Counted from the first letter of the stretch, positions 1-8,900 are shown. The stretch: 17,308 nt of DNA from JBIOJM01 sp044450785 (GCA_044450785.1 JBIOJM010000217.1:1-17308); one strand, 5' to 3'. Translations and numbers: made by a program. The notes: generated by a model not told the origin, from the letters alone.

Positions 1-219
1 CTTCGAGGGCGGGGTCAGGAGACCCGCGCCCAGCGCCTTCGAGGGCGGGCTCGGGAGACCCGCGCCCAGCGCCTTCGAGGGCGGGCTCGGGAGACCCGCG
101 CCCAGCGCCTTCGAGGGCGGGCTCGGGAGACCCGCGCCCAGCGCCTTCGAGGGCGGGCTCGGGAGACCCGTGCCCGGCGCGTTCATCGTGGGCGGGGTCA
201 GGAGACCCGCGCCCAGCGC
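1..219. repeat. 36-bp tandem repeat, five units plus a degenerate sixth, coding in the kinase linker
   Basis: Units lie at 1-36, 37-72, 73-108, 109-144 and 145-180, followed by a 39-bp degenerate copy at 181-219. The middle copies are identical. The first and fifth units carry a few substitutions. The unit length is twelve codons, so on the minus strand every unit reads AGRGSPEPALEG in the kinase frame. The array continues to the window edge, so its true copy number is unknown. Confidence 0.95.
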
Positions 220-973
220 CGGTCGCGCCGGGGGCGCGGTCGAGAGACCCACGGCCAGGGGGAGTTGGAGTCCCGGCTTCAGCCGGTCCCGATTCCGCCT
301 GAAGGCGGGACTCCAGCAAGAGACCTTTCCGTCCGTCGGCGAGCTCGGCCGGCGCCTCGCCCTCCCGATCCTCGCCGTCGCCAGCCTCGCCCTCCCGAGT
401 CTTGCCCTCGAGCCGACGGAGCTCGCTGATCACGTCGGCCAGGGTGCGGCCATCGATGAACTGCATCGCGTAGTAATGCACGCCGCGCTCGGCGCCCACG
501 CCATGCACCGGCACGATGTTCGTATGATGCAAGAGCGCCGTCGCCTGGGCCTCGGACTTGAACCGTTGAAGCTGGCGCGGGTCGAGCGCGGCGGCGAACG
601 GTAGGACCTTGAGCGCGACGCGGCGGCGGAGCGAGAGCTGCTCGGCCTCGTAGACGATGCCCATGCCGCCGCGGCCGACCTCGCGCAAAATGTGGAAATC
701 CCCCAGCACCCCGAGCCCTGGGCCCGCGATGTCCTCCGCCGGTGCGACGCCTGTTCCGTCTCGCGCGGCGGAACGGGAGAGCGCGGCCATCATCTCCAGC
801 GCGGGCAGCAACTGGCGGAGTGGCTCGGCATGCTCCGGGTGCGCGGCGGCGAAGCCGGTCGGATCGAGCACTTCGCCCGCCTGGAGCCGCTCCAGGAACT
901 GCTCGACCAGGTCGGCCAGAATCGGATCGGTCGCGCGGGCGCTACTTGTGGGCGAGCGAGCGGCGACGGTCAT
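1..973 (-). CDS. Serine/threonine protein kinase, N-terminal part (runs off the left edge)
   Basis: The open frame reads leftward from ATG at 973-971 without a stop for 324 codons. Residues 1-88 form a helical leader of the kind seen before planctomycete kinases. The kinase N-lobe starts near residue 91: glycine loop GRGGMGIV at 101-108, VALK with Lys122 as the ATP-binding lysine, a likely alpha-C glutamate at Glu141, and the hinge region YYAMQFIDGRTLADVI ending near 182. The catalytic HRD and DFG motifs are outside the window. From about 185 onward the frame holds a low-complexity linker of at least 140 residues, built from REGEA-type repeats, a palindrome and tandem AGRGSPEPALEG units. Related planctomycete kinases, as I recall them, also have a variable linker here, so the domain may still fold. 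The ATG overlaps the stop of the upstream sigma factor gene (ATGA), implying translational coupling. The kinase probably phosphorylates Ser/Thr in a pathway shared with that sigma factor; the substrate is unknown. Confidence 0.85.
   Translation of the reverse strand, partial: MTVAARSPTSSARATDPILADLVEQFLERLQAGEVLDPTGFAAAHPEHAEPLRQLLPALEMMAALSRSAARDGTGVAPAEDIAGPGLGVLGDFHILREVGRGGMGIVYEAEQLSLRRRVALKVLPFAAALDPRQLQRFKSEAQATALLHHTNIVPVHGVGAERGVHYYAMQFIDGRTLADVISELRRLEGKTREGEAGDGEDREGEAPAELADGRKGLLLESRLQAESGPAEAGTPTPPGRGSLDRAPGATGAGRGSPDPAHDERAGHGSPEPALEGAGRGSPEPALEGAGRGSPEPALEGAGRGSPEPALEGAGRGSPDPALE
267..314. repeat. REP-like imperfect palindrome inside the kinase coding frame
   Basis: Two 20-base arms, 267-286 and 295-314, are inverted copies with 18 of 20 positions matching, separated by an 8-base loop. 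The element lies in frame in the kinase linker and adds residues around ESRLQAESGPAEAGTP. Its form, a short GC-rich hairpin, matches dispersed palindromic repeats in bacterial genomes. I recall similar sequences in planctomycete genomes but cannot verify that here. Confidence 0.75.
354..397. repeat. Direct repeat, 14-base core at a 30-base period, coding REGEA
   Basis: The 14-base core occurs identically at 354-367 and 384-397. On the minus strand both copies read REGEA in the kinase frame, the nearer-to-tail copy continuing as REGEAPAE. The 30-base period keeps the frame. It is the third repeat type in the same kinase linker. Confidence 0.7.
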
Positions 974-1590
974 GGCGGGTCCCCCAGGATGCTGCGTAAG
1001 CGCTGCAAGGCACGGAGGTGGCGGACCTTGACGGCCCCCTCGGTGAGTCTCAGGACCGCCGCGATCTCGGCGACCGGCAGTTGCTCCAGGTTCCGCATGA
1101 CCAGGATCTCGCGGTCATGTGGGGCCAACTGGTCGAGGGCGGCTCGCAAGCGCTCGCGCAGCTCGTCGTGGATCAAGGCCTGGCTGGGGCTGCTGCCGTG
1201 GGCGAGCAGGCGGCGGGCCAGGCGCACAACCGAGTCGTCAGGCAGTCGCATGGACAAGGCCTCCTCCCGACGGACGCTCCGCTTCTGAGCGCGGATGTGG
1301 TGGCGGTGGAGTTTGACCAATCGCTGCCAGGCAAATTGACGCAGCCAGGCCGAGAATGGCAGCGGTCGGGTGCGGAGGTACTCGGCAAAGTGCTGGATCG
1401 CTTCGGCAAAGGCTTCCTGCACGACGTCGGACGGGTCCACGCGCGCGGCAAGCCGGCGATCAAGCCTGACGGCCACCATCTTCCGCAATCGGCCGCGGTG
1501 GCGGACCAGCAACTGCTGCAGCGCGGTCGCGTCCCCCTGGCCGGCTTGCTCGACCAATTCCTCGGTGTCCGGCGATGGCGCGCTCGTCAT
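970..1590 (-). CDS. ECF-like RNA polymerase sigma factor (sigma-70 family)
   Basis: This 206-residue protein would direct RNA polymerase to a small set of promoters. A region-2 helix is visible at about 20-110, with the DPSDVVQEAF motif at 52-61, and region 4 at about 145-205, including the helix-turn-helix LPVAEIAAVLRLTEGAVKVR at 171-190. There is no region 3, as expected for ECF-type factors. I chose the ATG at 1590 because an AAGGGGGAC ribosome binding site (1597-1605) sits six bases upstream. A TTG six codons earlier (1608) is also in frame but would overlap that site. The stop overlaps the start of the kinase gene by four bases. Sigma-kinase gene pairs of this sort are common in planctomycetes, so the kinase is a plausible regulator of this factor or of its pathway. 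Confidence 0.92.
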   Translation of the reverse strand: MTSAPSPDTEELVEQAGQGDATALQQLLVRHRGRLRKMVAVRLDRRLAARVDPSDVVQEAFAEAIQHFAEYLRTRPLPFSAWLRQFAWQRLVKLHRHHIRAQKRSVRREEALSMRLPDDSVVRLARRLLAHGSSPSQALIHDELRERLRAALDQLAPHDREILVMRNLEQLPVAEIAAVLRLTEGAVKVRHLRALQRLRSILGDPP

Positions 1591-1611
1591 CGGGCTGTCC
1601 CCCTTCAAATC

Positions 1612-1641
1612 ATAATCTTCCCAAACGGAAAAAAAGGTTAC
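1612..1641 (-). promoter_or_regulatory. Possible ECF-type promoter of the sigma factor-kinase pair
   Basis: On the minus strand TGTAACC (1641-1635) is followed after 17 bases by GATTAT (1617-1612). An AAC-containing -35 box is typical of ECF promoters, so autoregulation is possible. The start of transcription would leave a leader of only about 15 bases with the ribosome binding site inside it. The match is by eye only. Confidence 0.3.
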
Positions 1642-2498
1642 AGCCAGGCCCGCGATTTTTCACTCCCGAGCAGAATAGCTGAACGAAAGGATTGAAAACA
1701 ATCGGGGAACGGACAGCCGATCGCCACGAAAAGACAGCCATCTGTCCGAAAACACTCGACTCGCCTAAATCCGACACGCAGGAACATTTTTATGCAACTG
1801 AACTCCCGGCTTTGAAGATCATATTGGGTGGGGAGTGTTGAGGTTTGATGATGGATTTCGTGCTCGTTTGCCGACGCTTCCAACTTCACATTTGATCACG
1901 GAAACTTGCGGTTGGCACAGTTCAAGCCGGATTCGCACAACACATTCGACGGAGATATCAGGCTCCAAATGATTTACCGCAATAGACCGACCGTCGACAT
2001 CGGCCTTTTTTGTGCCACTTTGAGCCAACGTGTGCCAACGTGAGCGACGAATTCTGGCCCGCCGAGGGCCGTTCGTCCTCCATCCTCCGTGCTTCCGACG
2101 TGCCCCAAACGCCGCACCCATGGCAAATCCGGTGCTTTCGAGCGAATCACTCCAAGGCGTCTGATTACCCTCTCGAAGACGAATCGGCCGGAAAATCTCC
2201 CGTCACACGTAAGCAACAATCTTGTACGGCGTTACGTCGCGGATACGCTCGACGAGGAAAAATCCCGTCGGACGTAACTCCAATGCCCGCAAGGGGCTGA
2301 CACCTGGGAGCCTTTTTCCCCCAACACACTCGTGTGCGCCATCGTCCTCGGAGTTTCCCTCATACCCGTTAGCGTTCACGCCTCGTTCGGCACCCAATTG
2401 GGAGGAGATCTCCCTTCGCTTTCCGGCAGTTGAGGTAGCCAGGAATCGGCGAATCCGCTAGAAGTATCCGGCCTCCTCGCTGAACACGACCGCCCGGG
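1642..2498. other. Gene-free stretch, partly lower in GC
   Basis: I see no convincing gene on either strand in this interval. The short open frames, such as minus-strand frames at 1638-1889 and 1819-2121, have no recognisable domain, no good ribosome binding site and no codon pattern like the neighbours. The part from about 1620 to 2020 is visibly richer in A and T than the flanking genes. It holds a cluster of 10-base near-repeats at 2011-2046. It may be decayed sequence or a regulatory leader. Confidence 0.55.
2011..2046. repeat. Cluster of 10-base near-repeats (TGNGCCAACG type)
   Basis: Consecutive decamers TGTGCCACTT, TGAGCCAACG and TGTGCCAACG, then TGAGCG, share the core TGNGCCA. The arrangement could be a protein binding array or the remains of an integration site, but nothing nearby decides between these. 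Confidence 0.4.
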
Positions 2499-2640
2499 CC
2501 CCCTCACCCGGCCTTCGGCCGACCTCTCCCCGGGGGGGCGAGGTGGCAAAGGCGAAAGGCCCGCGGCGTCCTGACCTCGCGTCGCGAAGGACTAAACCGG
2601 TCGCCCTCGCCCCTTTTGGGGAGAGGGATGGGGTGAGGGG
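2499..2640. mobile_element. MITE/REP-like element with inverted ends
   Basis: The left end begins CCCCTCACCC (2500-2509) and continues to CTCTCCCC (2524-2531). The right end is the inverse, GGGGAGAGG around 2618 to GGGGTGAGGGG at 2630-2640. A small hairpin GGCC-TTC-GGCC sits in the left arm. The interior has no coding capacity. Elements with CCCCTCACCC ends are dispersed in many bacterial genomes, so this is most likely a non-autonomous repeat that landed upstream of the glycosyltransferase gene. Confidence 0.65.
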
Positions 2641-2724
2641 GTGAACCGCCTGCTGATCGCGGTTTCGCTCCGCCGAACCTGGTTGAGGCTCCCTCACCTC
2701 CGACCGAGGCTTCGTCACTCTTTG

Positions 2725-4299
2725 ATGTCCATGAAACATCTCTATCGCCTGATTCTCTTGCTTGCCGGCTCGATGCTCCTGCTTGGCTGGGTGGTCAAGC
2801 ACATGGAGCCGACGACGAACATCGGCCTCCGCTACATCCGCCAGGCCGAGCGGATCGAGCGTGGATCGTGGCGCGATGGACTGTTCCAGGGGATCGATCA
2901 TCCCCTCCATCCGCTCGGGATCGCCGCGGCCCACCGCCTCTTCGACGGCGACGGGCCCGGCTCCTGGCAACGCGCCGCCCTGCTCTTCTCGTTCACCTGC
3001 GCGGTCCTTCTCGTCGTTCCCATCTACTTGTTGACGTACGAATTGTGCGGCGAGAACACCGCCTGGCTGGCTGCCGCGCTGGTGACGGTCAACCCCTTGA
3101 ACGGCTTCGACGTCGTCAACGTCCTCTCCGAGAGCTCGTTCATGCTCTGGTGGAGCTTCGGGCTCTGGGTCACGGTGCGCTTCCTGCGCGAGGGACGGTT
3201 CATCTGGCTCCCTCCGGCGATCGGTTTCGGCGCACTTGCCTATCTGACCCGTCCCGAGGGGATGCTCTTGCCGGTGGCCCTGGCGGCGACATTGCTCATC
3301 CTGCCGCTAGTCCGGGCGACGCGGATCAACTGGCCGCGGTGGTGGCGCGCCCTGGTATTCGTGCTGGGTGGCCTGCTGTTCCTGGTCGGACCCTACATTG
3401 CGATCAAGGGGGGCCTGGGCACCAAGCCGGGCATCGCTCGGGTCCTGGGCCTGGAAGAGCAGTCCCAACCACTTGCCCTCGAGCGCGAACACCCTCTACC
3501 ACCCGACCAGACCAGCTTCGAAACATACCGCCTCGCGACCGCCCGGATGCTCGAGGCTCATGCCGGCGCCGTCACTTTTCCCTTGCTCCCATTCTCGCTG
3601 ATCGGACTGTTGCTGGCAGTGCGTTCGAGGGCTCGCGTGCGGGCCTGGCTCTTCCTGGGGATCGTGCTGGCCGTCTCGGCCGTCGCTCTGGTAAGGCTCC
3701 ATGCGACGGGTGGCTACCTCACTGCCCGGCACGCGCTCGTGCCCGGCACCATCCTGACGCTGGCAGCCGCGAGCGGACTGACCTGGTTGACGAGCAGAAT
3801 CTCGATCCCGGGCCGATGGCTCGGCCTGGCGCACGAACAGTTCAGGCCCGGTCCCGCCGTCTGGGCGGTGCTGGTCGCCCTGCTGCTGATCAACCCTTAC
3901 CTTCGATCGCTCGGGCCGTTCCTCCCCGGTCCGTTCTCGGTCTACCATACGACGGGCGAGTGGCTCGCCCAGAACACCAGGGCCGATGACGAGGTGCTCG
4001 ACCTGACCGACTGGTCGCTCTACTTCAGCCGGCGCGCTGGGTACCGCTCCGCCGACGTCTACGAGGCGCCCGCGGACCCGAAAACGCGGTGGATCGTGGT
4101 CCCCAAGCCGATTGTCGAGGTGGACTGGCACTACAGACATCTCGTCGGTGAGCTGATCGGCGGCCGGGAGGCGGTTGCGCTGATTCCCCCCGATGCGGGG
4201 CCGAACCAGATGCAGATCCGCATCTACGACCGTCGAGGCCCGGGGCCTCTGGCCGCCACGATGCCGAATCCGCCTGGCGCGGACAGCCGGCGTCGATGA
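2725..4299 (+). CDS. GT-C type (GT39-like) integral membrane glycosyltransferase, copy 1
   Basis: This 524-residue polytopic membrane protein has a hydrophobic segment at about 7-24, a loop with LRYIRQAERI and IDHPLHPL (57-63), and then about eight to ten more membrane segments, for example at 85-105, 160-195, 208-225, 285-325, 338-355 and 378-392. Residues about 400-524 form a soluble tail. SESSF (135-139) and LTRPEG (174-179) resemble family-39 glycosyltransferases, which move sugars from polyprenyl-phosphate donors onto lipids or proteins on the outer face of the membrane. The substrate is unknown. I start at ATG 2725 because it aligns with the start of the paralogue downstream. A GTG at 2641, just after the repeat element, would add 28 non-hydrophobic residues. 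The ribosome binding site is weak. The position where copy 2 has Asp34 is Ile here. The family assignment rests on overall pattern, not a database match. Confidence 0.75.
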   Translation: MSMKHLYRLILLLAGSMLLLGWVVKHMEPTTNIGLRYIRQAERIERGSWRDGLFQGIDHPLHPLGIAAAHRLFDGDGPGSWQRAALLFSFTCAVLLVVPIYLLTYELCGENTAWLAAALVTVNPLNGFDVVNVLSESSFMLWWSFGLWVTVRFLREGRFIWLPPAIGFGALAYLTRPEGMLLPVALAATLLILPLVRATRINWPRWWRALVFVLGGLLFLVGPYIAIKGGLGTKPGIARVLGLEEQSQPLALEREHPLPPDQTSFETYRLATARMLEAHAGAVTFPLLPFSLIGLLLAVRSRARVRAWLFLGIVLAVSAVALVRLHATGGYLTARHALVPGTILTLAAASGLTWLTSRISIPGRWLGLAHEQFRPGPAVWAVLVALLLINPYLRSLGPFLPGPFSVYHTTGEWLAQNTRADDEVLDLTDWSLYFSRRAGYRSADVYEAPADPKTRWIVVPKPIVEVDWHYRHLVGELIGGREAVALIPPDAGPNQMQIRIYDRRGPGPLAATMPNPPGADSRRR

Positions 4300-4387
4300 C
4301 CGAATCGCGAATCCATGGCAGCCGCCCGCGAACGGCATCAGCGAACCCGTTCCCCAGGATCCTCGAACCCCGAAAGGACGGACCCGC

Positions 4388-5965
4388 ATGACCACGCTGC
4401 AGCATGCCGCCCGCGCGGGGTTATTGATGGGCGTCGCCGCGGCCCTGCTCGGATGGGAGCTCCGCCACACCGAGACCAGCTTCGCCGACGGACTCCGCTA
4501 TATCCGCGAAGCCGAGAAGATCCAAGCCGGCACGTGGAGCGAGTGCCTGAAGAAGGGGATCGATCATCCGCTCCATCCGCTCGAGATCGCGGCGGTGCAC
4601 CACGTGCTCGGCGGCTCGGGCCCGGCCTCGTGGCAACGCGCCGACTTCGTGCTCTGCTTCACATGCGCGATCGTCATGGTCATTCCGATCTACTTGCTGT
4701 CACTCGAGCTCTTCGGTGATCGGACAGCCTGGCTGGCCAGCCTGCTGGCGATCGCCAATCCGTTGATCGGCTACGTCGTCGTCAACGTACTCTCGGAGAG
4801 CACGTTCTTGCTCTGGTGGAGCTTTGGGCTCTGGTGCGCAGTCCGGTTTCTGCGAGAGGGACGGTTCCTCTGGCTCCCGCTGACGATCGGTTTTGGGGTG
4901 ATGGCCTACTTGACCCGTCCCGAGGGGATGCTCCTGCTGGCGGCCCTGACAGCGACCTTGTTGATCCTGCCGCTGTTCCGCCTGACCCGGCTCACGTGGC
5001 CGCGGTGGTGGCGGTTGATCGCATTCCTGTTCGCGGGAATGGCACTCATGGCCGGACCGTACCTGGCCTTGAAGGGAGGAGTGGGAACCAAGCCTGGGAT
5101 CGCCCGGGTCCTCGGCTTGGCGCCGCGGTCGGATCCCTTGGCCCTGGAACGCGAAAAGCCACTGCCATCGGACCAGACGACTGATGAGACCTACCGGATC
5201 GCGACGGCCCGGATGCTCAAGGTCCTCCGCACCGCGGTGACCCCGCCGCTGTTCCCTGTCGCTCTGCTCGGGCTCGTCGTGGCGGGCGCGCGCGCGGACC
5301 GCGCCCGGGCGGGTCTATTCCTGGCGATCGTGCTCGCCGCCTCGGTCGTCGCTCTGGTGCGGCTCCATGCCACCGGGGGATATTGCACCGTCCGGCACGG
5401 CCTGGTCCCCGGCCTCATTTTGACCCTGGCCGCCGGGTACGGCCTCACCTGGTTGATGGGCAAGCTCTCGGTCGCCGGCCAATGGCTCGGCCCGGCATGC
5501 GTTCGCCTGCTACCCGCCGCCCCCGTCTGGACTCTGGCGATCGCGCTTGCGATCGTGACCCTCAACATTCGCTCCCTGGGACCGCTGAATTCCGGTCCCT
5601 TCTCCGTCTACCAAGAGACCGGCCGCTGGCTCGCCCACAACACGCGCGACAACGATCAGGTGCTCGACCTGACCGATTGGTCGCTTTTTTTCAGCCACCG
5701 GCCAGGCTACCTCTTCGCCAGCGTCTACGAGGCACCGGCCAACCCCAACACGCGCTGGATCGTGGTCCGCAAGCCGCACGTCGACGGCCGCTGGCACTTC
5801 AGCGAGGTCATCCGCGAGCTGATCGGCGGCCGCGAGCCGGTTGCCCTGGTTCCTCCCCAGGCCCATTCCAACCAGGTTCAGATCCGCATCTACGATCGCC
5901 GGTCGCCTGCTCCCCAAACGGCGACCACCACCAACCCTCGCGACGCGGGGACCAGACGCCGTTGA
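4388..5965 (+). CDS. GT-C type (GT39-like) integral membrane glycosyltransferase, copy 2
   Basis: This 525-residue protein is a clear paralogue of the preceding gene. By eye well over half of the residues agree along the full length with almost no gaps, including DHPLHPL, VVNVLSES, WWSFGLW, VRFLREGRF, AYLTRPEGMLL, GTKPGIARVLGL, VLDLTDWSL and the tail QIRIYDRR. The start is ATG 4388, preceded by AAAGGA (4373-4378) nine bases upstream. Here the first outer loop reads FADGLRYI with Asp34, close to where GT-C enzymes usually carry a catalytic aspartate. The gene follows copy 1 after 88 bases, so the two probably form one transcript that arose by tandem duplication. It ends only 10 bases from the end of the convergent kinase gene, leaving no room for a terminator between them. 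Likely role: sugar transfer onto a cell-envelope acceptor. Confidence 0.78.
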   Translation: MTTLQHAARAGLLMGVAAALLGWELRHTETSFADGLRYIREAEKIQAGTWSECLKKGIDHPLHPLEIAAVHHVLGGSGPASWQRADFVLCFTCAIVMVIPIYLLSLELFGDRTAWLASLLAIANPLIGYVVVNVLSESTFLLWWSFGLWCAVRFLREGRFLWLPLTIGFGVMAYLTRPEGMLLLAALTATLLILPLFRLTRLTWPRWWRLIAFLFAGMALMAGPYLALKGGVGTKPGIARVLGLAPRSDPLALEREKPLPSDQTTDETYRIATARMLKVLRTAVTPPLFPVALLGLVVAGARADRARAGLFLAIVLAASVVALVRLHATGGYCTVRHGLVPGLILTLAAGYGLTWLMGKLSVAGQWLGPACVRLLPAAPVWTLAIALAIVTLNIRSLGPLNSGPFSVYQETGRWLAHNTRDNDQVLDLTDWSLFFSHRPGYLFASVYEAPANPNTRWIVVRKPHVDGRWHFSEVIRELIGGREPVALVPPQAHSNQVQIRIYDRRSPAPQTATTTNPRDAGTRRR

Positions 5966-5975
5966 CCGCGGCTTC

Positions 5976-8900
5976 CTACGGATTCTTCACCGGCAGCGTC
6001 CGCACAACGCGGACGCCGAGGTATTCACGATCATCAGGGGACGGCTGCCAGTCCCGCCATGCCGAACGGGCTCGGTCCGGAGCGTAGGAGAAGGCCCCCC
6101 CGCGCAGGATCCGCCAGGTCTGATTCGCTCGATCCTTGGCGTCAATGGTCTCGGTCCGGACCGGGTCTGGCGAGGGGTTTTCCTTGGTCCCGCGCGGATA
6201 TTGGGGAAATCCTGTACCGGGGGAACCGTAATGGCCGACGGGCCCGTCGTGGCACCACTCCCAGGTGTTTCCAAGGACGTCGAAGAGCCCAAACTCGTTG
6301 GGCAGGAGCAGGCCCGGCTGCCTGACTCGATTCCCCGAGTTCAGCCAGGTCCAGGCATACCGGGACAACAGCTCCTCCGATTCGCCGTAGGGGCGGGAAG
6401 TTTCCGTCAAGGCTCGGCAGAAGTACTCCCACTCCGCTTCAGTGGGGAGGCGGAACCCGGTGCGCTTGACGGCCTCTTCGGAGATGACCATGCCGGGTTC
6501 GACCTTCTCGGGATAGCACCACTGGCTCTTGTCGATCCCGGCCTGCGCGCTCAACCAGTTGCAATAGCCCGCGGCCGCGAACCAGGAGAGGTGGATCGCG
6601 GCGCGTTCGGGTTCGTCGCCGTAGCGAGAGTCATTGTGGTGGTTGGGGTTGAAAGCCTGGAACTGCTGGACGCTCACCTCTTTGGCGGCCACGGCCAACG
6701 ACCGCTCGATCTTGCGATAGTGCAAGACCGGATCGCCATAGTGCGCCGTCTCGTGCTCGGGCGCCCCCATCCGGAACTCGAGAGGTCCGGGAAGGATGAC
6801 GAACGTGTGGCCGTTGGGACCGCGCTCCCACCCCAGCCGGTCCTTGCCGGTCACCCGGCCTGTCAAACTCGCCTCGCAGCGCGCGAGCAGCGCGGTGCCT
6901 CCCCAGCGCCGGAGGAGGAGCTCGGCCGCGGAATGGACACCGGGATGGGGGTCGTCGCGATAGAGCCGGCTGGCCGTCTCGATCAGCGAGGCTTCGGCGG
7001 GCGTCGCGACCGCGGGTGGGCGCGCCTCGGCCCACTCGAGCAGGAGCGCCTGGCGCTCGATCGGATCGATGTCCGGCATGGAGAGCCGATCGAGGAGCAC
7101 GCGCGGCGGCAGGATGTTCGCGGCCAGTCGCTGGATCAAGAACGAACGGAGCCGCGGGTCCGCTCGATGCCGCAACAGCGGCCACAGCGACTCCGGTTCT
7201 CCCAGGGCGGCAAGGGCAATTCCGGCGGCAGCCTGGCGGCCGGCGAGCTCATCCTTGCGGGTCTCGGCCCCGGGATCGTCGACTCGTTCGGCGAGCACTC
7301 CGCGCAGGCAGCCGAGCACCTGCTCGGACGGCCCGAGATTCACCAGCTCTCGTAACAGAATGCGGGACGCCTCGGGCAAGGCGTCCACGGTCATCCGGGC
7401 GAGCACCACCTTCTCGGGCCCGCGCTTCAGGATCTCGGCCAGGGCCTCGGCCGCGGTCGCCTGCGTTGCCGGGTCCCGACCGGCGTCGCGGCAGACCTGG
7501 CCGAGAGTTGGGACCAGGAGCGAGGCGGCCGGGCCGAGCAACTCGAGCCAGCGCGGCACGACGCGGCGGTCCTCGGAGAGCAGGGACTCGGAGAGCGGAG
7601 CCGCGATCGCACTCCAGTCCGAGGCGGAGGCCGGCGCGAGCGCGACAAGCACGCAGGCGACGCGCAGCCGCGCGCCCGGTTCGGCGGATTCGTCGCGCAG
7701 CACTCGGTTGAGCTCATCGATCCCAGCGTGCTCCGGGTGCGCTGCCAGGGACTCGCGGACCACCATCACCTCGTCCGGCTGGGCCGCCGGCAGCCGGGCG
7801 CGCAAAGCAGCCGCGCGTTCCCGCGTCGGCCGGTCGCGATAGAGCAGGACCTCCGCCACCTCGCGGTCGTGGAGCGGGGCCGACGCGCTCCTCTCGAGGC
7901 CTTCCAGGGTCGGACGCAGAGTCCCGCTGTGAACGGCGAGCTCGGGTACCAATCCTTGAAGGTTCTGGTAGTCAGCCTTCAAGGCACGCCCGAGTGCCGC
8001 ATCGGCGCGCTCGCGGTCGCGGATGAAATAGGCCGCCCAGCCCAGGGCCGCGGCGATGGCGATGGCGGCAGCGCCGCGCGTGAAATAGTGCCGTGCCGCG
8101 GCCGACATCAGGCGGCGCTCGTCCGCCGAGCGGGCGCGGTGCCGCGTGAATCCGACGATCTTCAACCATTCGACTGGCGAAGGGAGGCGGCGTGACCCGG
8201 GGTGGTCGCGCCACAAGGCGGTGATGGCGGCGAGCTGGAGCTCGGCGCGGCCCCGCCGCGTCTCGCGCTGCTTGCGGGTGAGCCACGTGCGCAAGGGGGG
8301 GACGAGGTAGTCGTGCGTGAGCTGATAGTAGGTCTCGCCCGGCGACCGCGATGGGACGTCCTGTTCGACCTCGAAGGCCGACGGGTCGACGGGCGTGACC
8401 ATGCGCAGCTCGTTGTCGAGGATGTGGACCAGATCGGCGAAGTCGCCGGGGCGATCGGCATAGCCGGCGGCGTCCCGGAGCATGCTTGCCGGCCGCAGCC
8501 CGCCTTTGAGATCCGAGGACGGGTCGGGCAAGAGCGCCTTGAGCACGGCCTGAGCGGCGCGCTGGTGAAAGCGATGAGCCGGTGGGGCCCTGCGCGCGGA
8601 GAAAGACTCCTCGAGAAACGTCACTCCAATCCCTTCAATGCCCCCCAGCTCGCGGAGCGTCACCGTCGACCAGTCTCGGTACCGGAGCGTCTCGGCGAAG
8701 AGGGTCAGACGAACGGGGATGACGCGGCCGTCGGTCCCCGCGAGCTCCTGGACGGCCTTGTCGAGGAACCGTTCCTGCTCCGGCCCGTAGCCCGGCCCGG
8801 CCTCGTCGGGAAAAAGCCCGAGCGAGCGGCCGATCGCGGCCAGCACTCGCTTCGCGTGCTGGCGGTCCAGCAGCTCGGCGGCGGCCGAGTTGACTCCCTC

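Noticed and set aside
1..219. 36-base repeats of CRISPR-repeat length
   Set aside because: The units are contiguous with no spacers, and all read in frame as a 12-residue protein repeat.
1819..2121. Possible small minus-strand gene in the gene-free stretch
   Set aside because: It has no domain, no ribosome binding site and an unusual composition, and it overlaps other equally weak frames.
2141..2300. Repeated ACGTAA/TTACGT words as operators or a decayed insertion sequence end
   Set aside because: The words are only six bases long and irregularly spaced, and no transposase remnant is visible.
5980..6120. Variable region of a diversity-generating retroelement in the FGE-type C-terminus
   Set aside because: The FGE fold and position fit, but there is no adenine-rich codon pattern, no template repeat and no reverse transcriptase in the window.
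5841..7355. Long plus-strand open frame opposite the FGE/HEAT part of the giant kinase
   Set aside because: It has no recognisable domain and lies antisense to clear FGE motifs. It also overlaps the end of the second glycosyltransferase gene.
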